A DNA stretch of 5,131 nt from Pseudomonadota bacterium (GTDB lineage Bacteria; Pseudomonadota; Alphaproteobacteria; Rhizobiales; Hyphomicrobiaceae), in contig JAEZBU010000114.1 in assembly GCA_023426855.1 (NCBI GenBank), positions 1 to 5,131 on the forward strand. Reading direction: 5' to 3'. Made by a program: the position numbers and the translations under genes. Positions 4,227 to 5,131 of this stretch are shown piece by piece (position 1 is the first letter of the stretch; the number at the start of each line of letters is the position of its first letter). The notes below the pieces were generated by a model, which worked only from the letters and a program-made list of their open reading frames with translations, made no database searches and was not told the DNA's origin.

Positions 4227-5131
4227 TTACCAGCTCACCTGCAGGCCGGCGCGTCCGCCGACCGAACTCTTGCTGCTTTGACCGCCGAACGAGTCTTCCT
4301 TCACGGTGAAGCCGACGCCGCCGCTCAGTGCCCAGCGTTCACCCTGGCCGACAAGGTTCTTGCCGAGCACGCCCGCCGCCGTGAAGCCGAGCGCAACGTT
4401 GCCTTCCCAGAAGCCCACGTTGCCAGCCAGGGCGAAGCGCTCGTTGGCGACGAGGTCAGGATTTTCCAGGGCCAGCGCGATGGCGATACCGCCGCCGAGC
4501 TTGCTGATCTGACCGAAAAGTAATCCGCCGTCGGATGCCAGATTGCCGGACGCATCCGTGGTTACGACTTCCAGCGGCCCGACCTGTTCAGCCTTGCTCG
4601 CCGCTGAGGTTATGCCGCCCATGGTGTAGGTATTGCTGGCGGTGCCGAACGATTGCTGGTTGTCGCGGGTGGCTGTCGCGCCGTTGCCGAAAGCAGCCGC
4701 GTTGGCGTGTGCGCCGGTGGACGCACCAGTGCCGACCGCCGTGGATTGCGCGCCGGTAGCCGTCGCGCCCGACCCGTAGGCCGCGGAATCCTGACCCGTC
4801 GCCGTCGATCCATCACCCACCGCGGTGCCGCCGAGTGCCGCCGAGGCGCCGGCTCCGATCGCAACCGATCCGGTTGCCGTCGCGCCGGTACCAATCGCGA
4901 TGCTGTTGGTGCCGGTCGCCGACGCGTTGTGTCCGATGGCTGTTGCTCCGTCTTGGTTCGCCAGCGCGCCGGTGCCGACGGAAATCGTGTTGTCGGCGTT
5001 GATCCCATTCCCCGCGCCGACGCCCATCGCGATGTTCGCCGAGCCGGTGACGCCGTTGCCTGACAGCATGCCAACCGATGTATTGCCGATGCCGCTGACC
5101 GCGTTGCCCGAGGCCATGCCGAACGCGCTGT
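4227..5131 (-). CDS. YadA-like trimeric autotransporter adhesin, C-terminal part (5' end outside the window)
   Basis: This is the 3' part of a type Vc autotransporter, an outer-membrane trimer whose surface head binds host or matrix molecules or other cells. Numbering is from the first ATG in the window (5117), but the frame continues without a stop to the edge (Ser-Ala-Phe-Gly precede it), so the start is missing. The visible head (1-157) is made of degenerate repeats of the S-x-A-x-G-x-x-A type, such as TNSIAIGTGATATG and QSTAVGTGASTGAH. A neck follows at about 158-192 (NTYTMGGITSAASKAEQVGP, then VVTTDASGNLA). The C-terminal anchor at about 205-296 has four likely beta strands and ends GLQVSW, with the terminal aromatic residue typical of outer-membrane proteins. 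Only about 15 residues lie between neck and anchor, so a long coiled-coil stalk is absent at this end. The gene stops 22 bases before its own terminator. The ligand cannot be told from sequence. Confidence 0.92.
   Translation of the reverse strand, partial: SAFGMASGNAVSGIGNTSVGMLSGNGVTGSANIAMGVGAGNGINADNTISVGTGALANQDGATAIGHNASATGTNSIAIGTGATATGSVAIGAGASAALGGTAVGDGSTATGQDSAAYGSGATATGAQSTAVGTGASTGAHANAAAFGNGATATRDNQQSFGTASNTYTMGGITSAASKAEQVGPLEVVTTDASGNLASDGGLLFGQISKLGGGIAIALALENPDLVANERFALAGNVGFWEGNVALGFTAAGVLGKNLVGQGERWALSGGVGFTVKEDSFGGQSSKSSVGGRAGLQVSW
4650..5131 (-). repeat. Tandem degenerate repeats encoding the adhesin head
   Basis: The coding DNA repeats with a period of about 42-48 bases, each unit giving one turn of a beta-roll head. 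Near the window edge the units are about 15-16 residues and Asn/Gly-rich (TSVGMLSGNGVTGSAN, IAMGVGAGNGINADN). From about 4970 downward they are mostly 12-15 residues and Ala/Thr-rich (ATAIGHNASATGTN, SIAIGTGATATG). Short blocks such as GCCGTCGCGCC on the plus strand recur at about 4759 and 4876. The array continues past the window. Confidence 0.75.

Noticed and set aside
4095..4523. A 142-codon plus-strand frame with TTGACA upstream at 4075
   Set aside because: It is antisense to the adhesin anchor, and no suitable -10 box lies 16-18 bases from the TTGACA.
4640..5131. Regular repeats that might suggest a CRISPR array
   Set aside because: The repeats are degenerate, in frame, lack spacers, and encode adhesin head units.

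Overview
The window looks like part of a GC-rich alphaproteobacterial chromosome, most likely from the order Hyphomicrobiales/Rhizobiales and perhaps the Bradyrhizobium/Rhodopseudomonas/Afipia group. The evidence is an RpoH heat-shock sigma factor with an alphaproteobacterial N-terminus and RpoH box, an AMIN/Amidase_3 cell-wall amidase, and a YadA-like adhesin with a neck sequence of a kind I associate with this group. The lineage is inferred from protein character, not from a search.

Layout, left to right: rpoH (30-932, plus strand) ends at a strong intrinsic terminator (966-991). A 712-base interval (992-1703) follows with no convincing protein gene but several good inverted repeats, two of them with GNRA-type loops, and an orphan terminator-like hairpin with a T run near 1409. 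A second strong hairpin (1704-1729) closes the convergent amidase gene (1787-3064, minus strand). Upstream of the amidase, in the same orientation, are a small secreted protein of unknown function (3255-3881) and the 3' end of a trimeric autotransporter adhesin (4227 to the window edge), which has its own terminator (4180-4204).

The three minus-strand genes all encode exported or envelope proteins: an outer-membrane adhesin, a periplasmic or secreted protein, and a peptidoglycan hydrolase. The adhesin is cut off from the other two by a terminator and about 300 noncoding bases. The unknown gene and the amidase are 190 bases apart with no good terminator between them, so read-through is possible, but a shared function is only inference.

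I see no mobile element, CRISPR array, tRNA, rRNA or recognisable known ncRNA. The best candidates for something undescribed are the structured 992-1703 interval and the unknown secreted protein. Neither is proven to be a new system.
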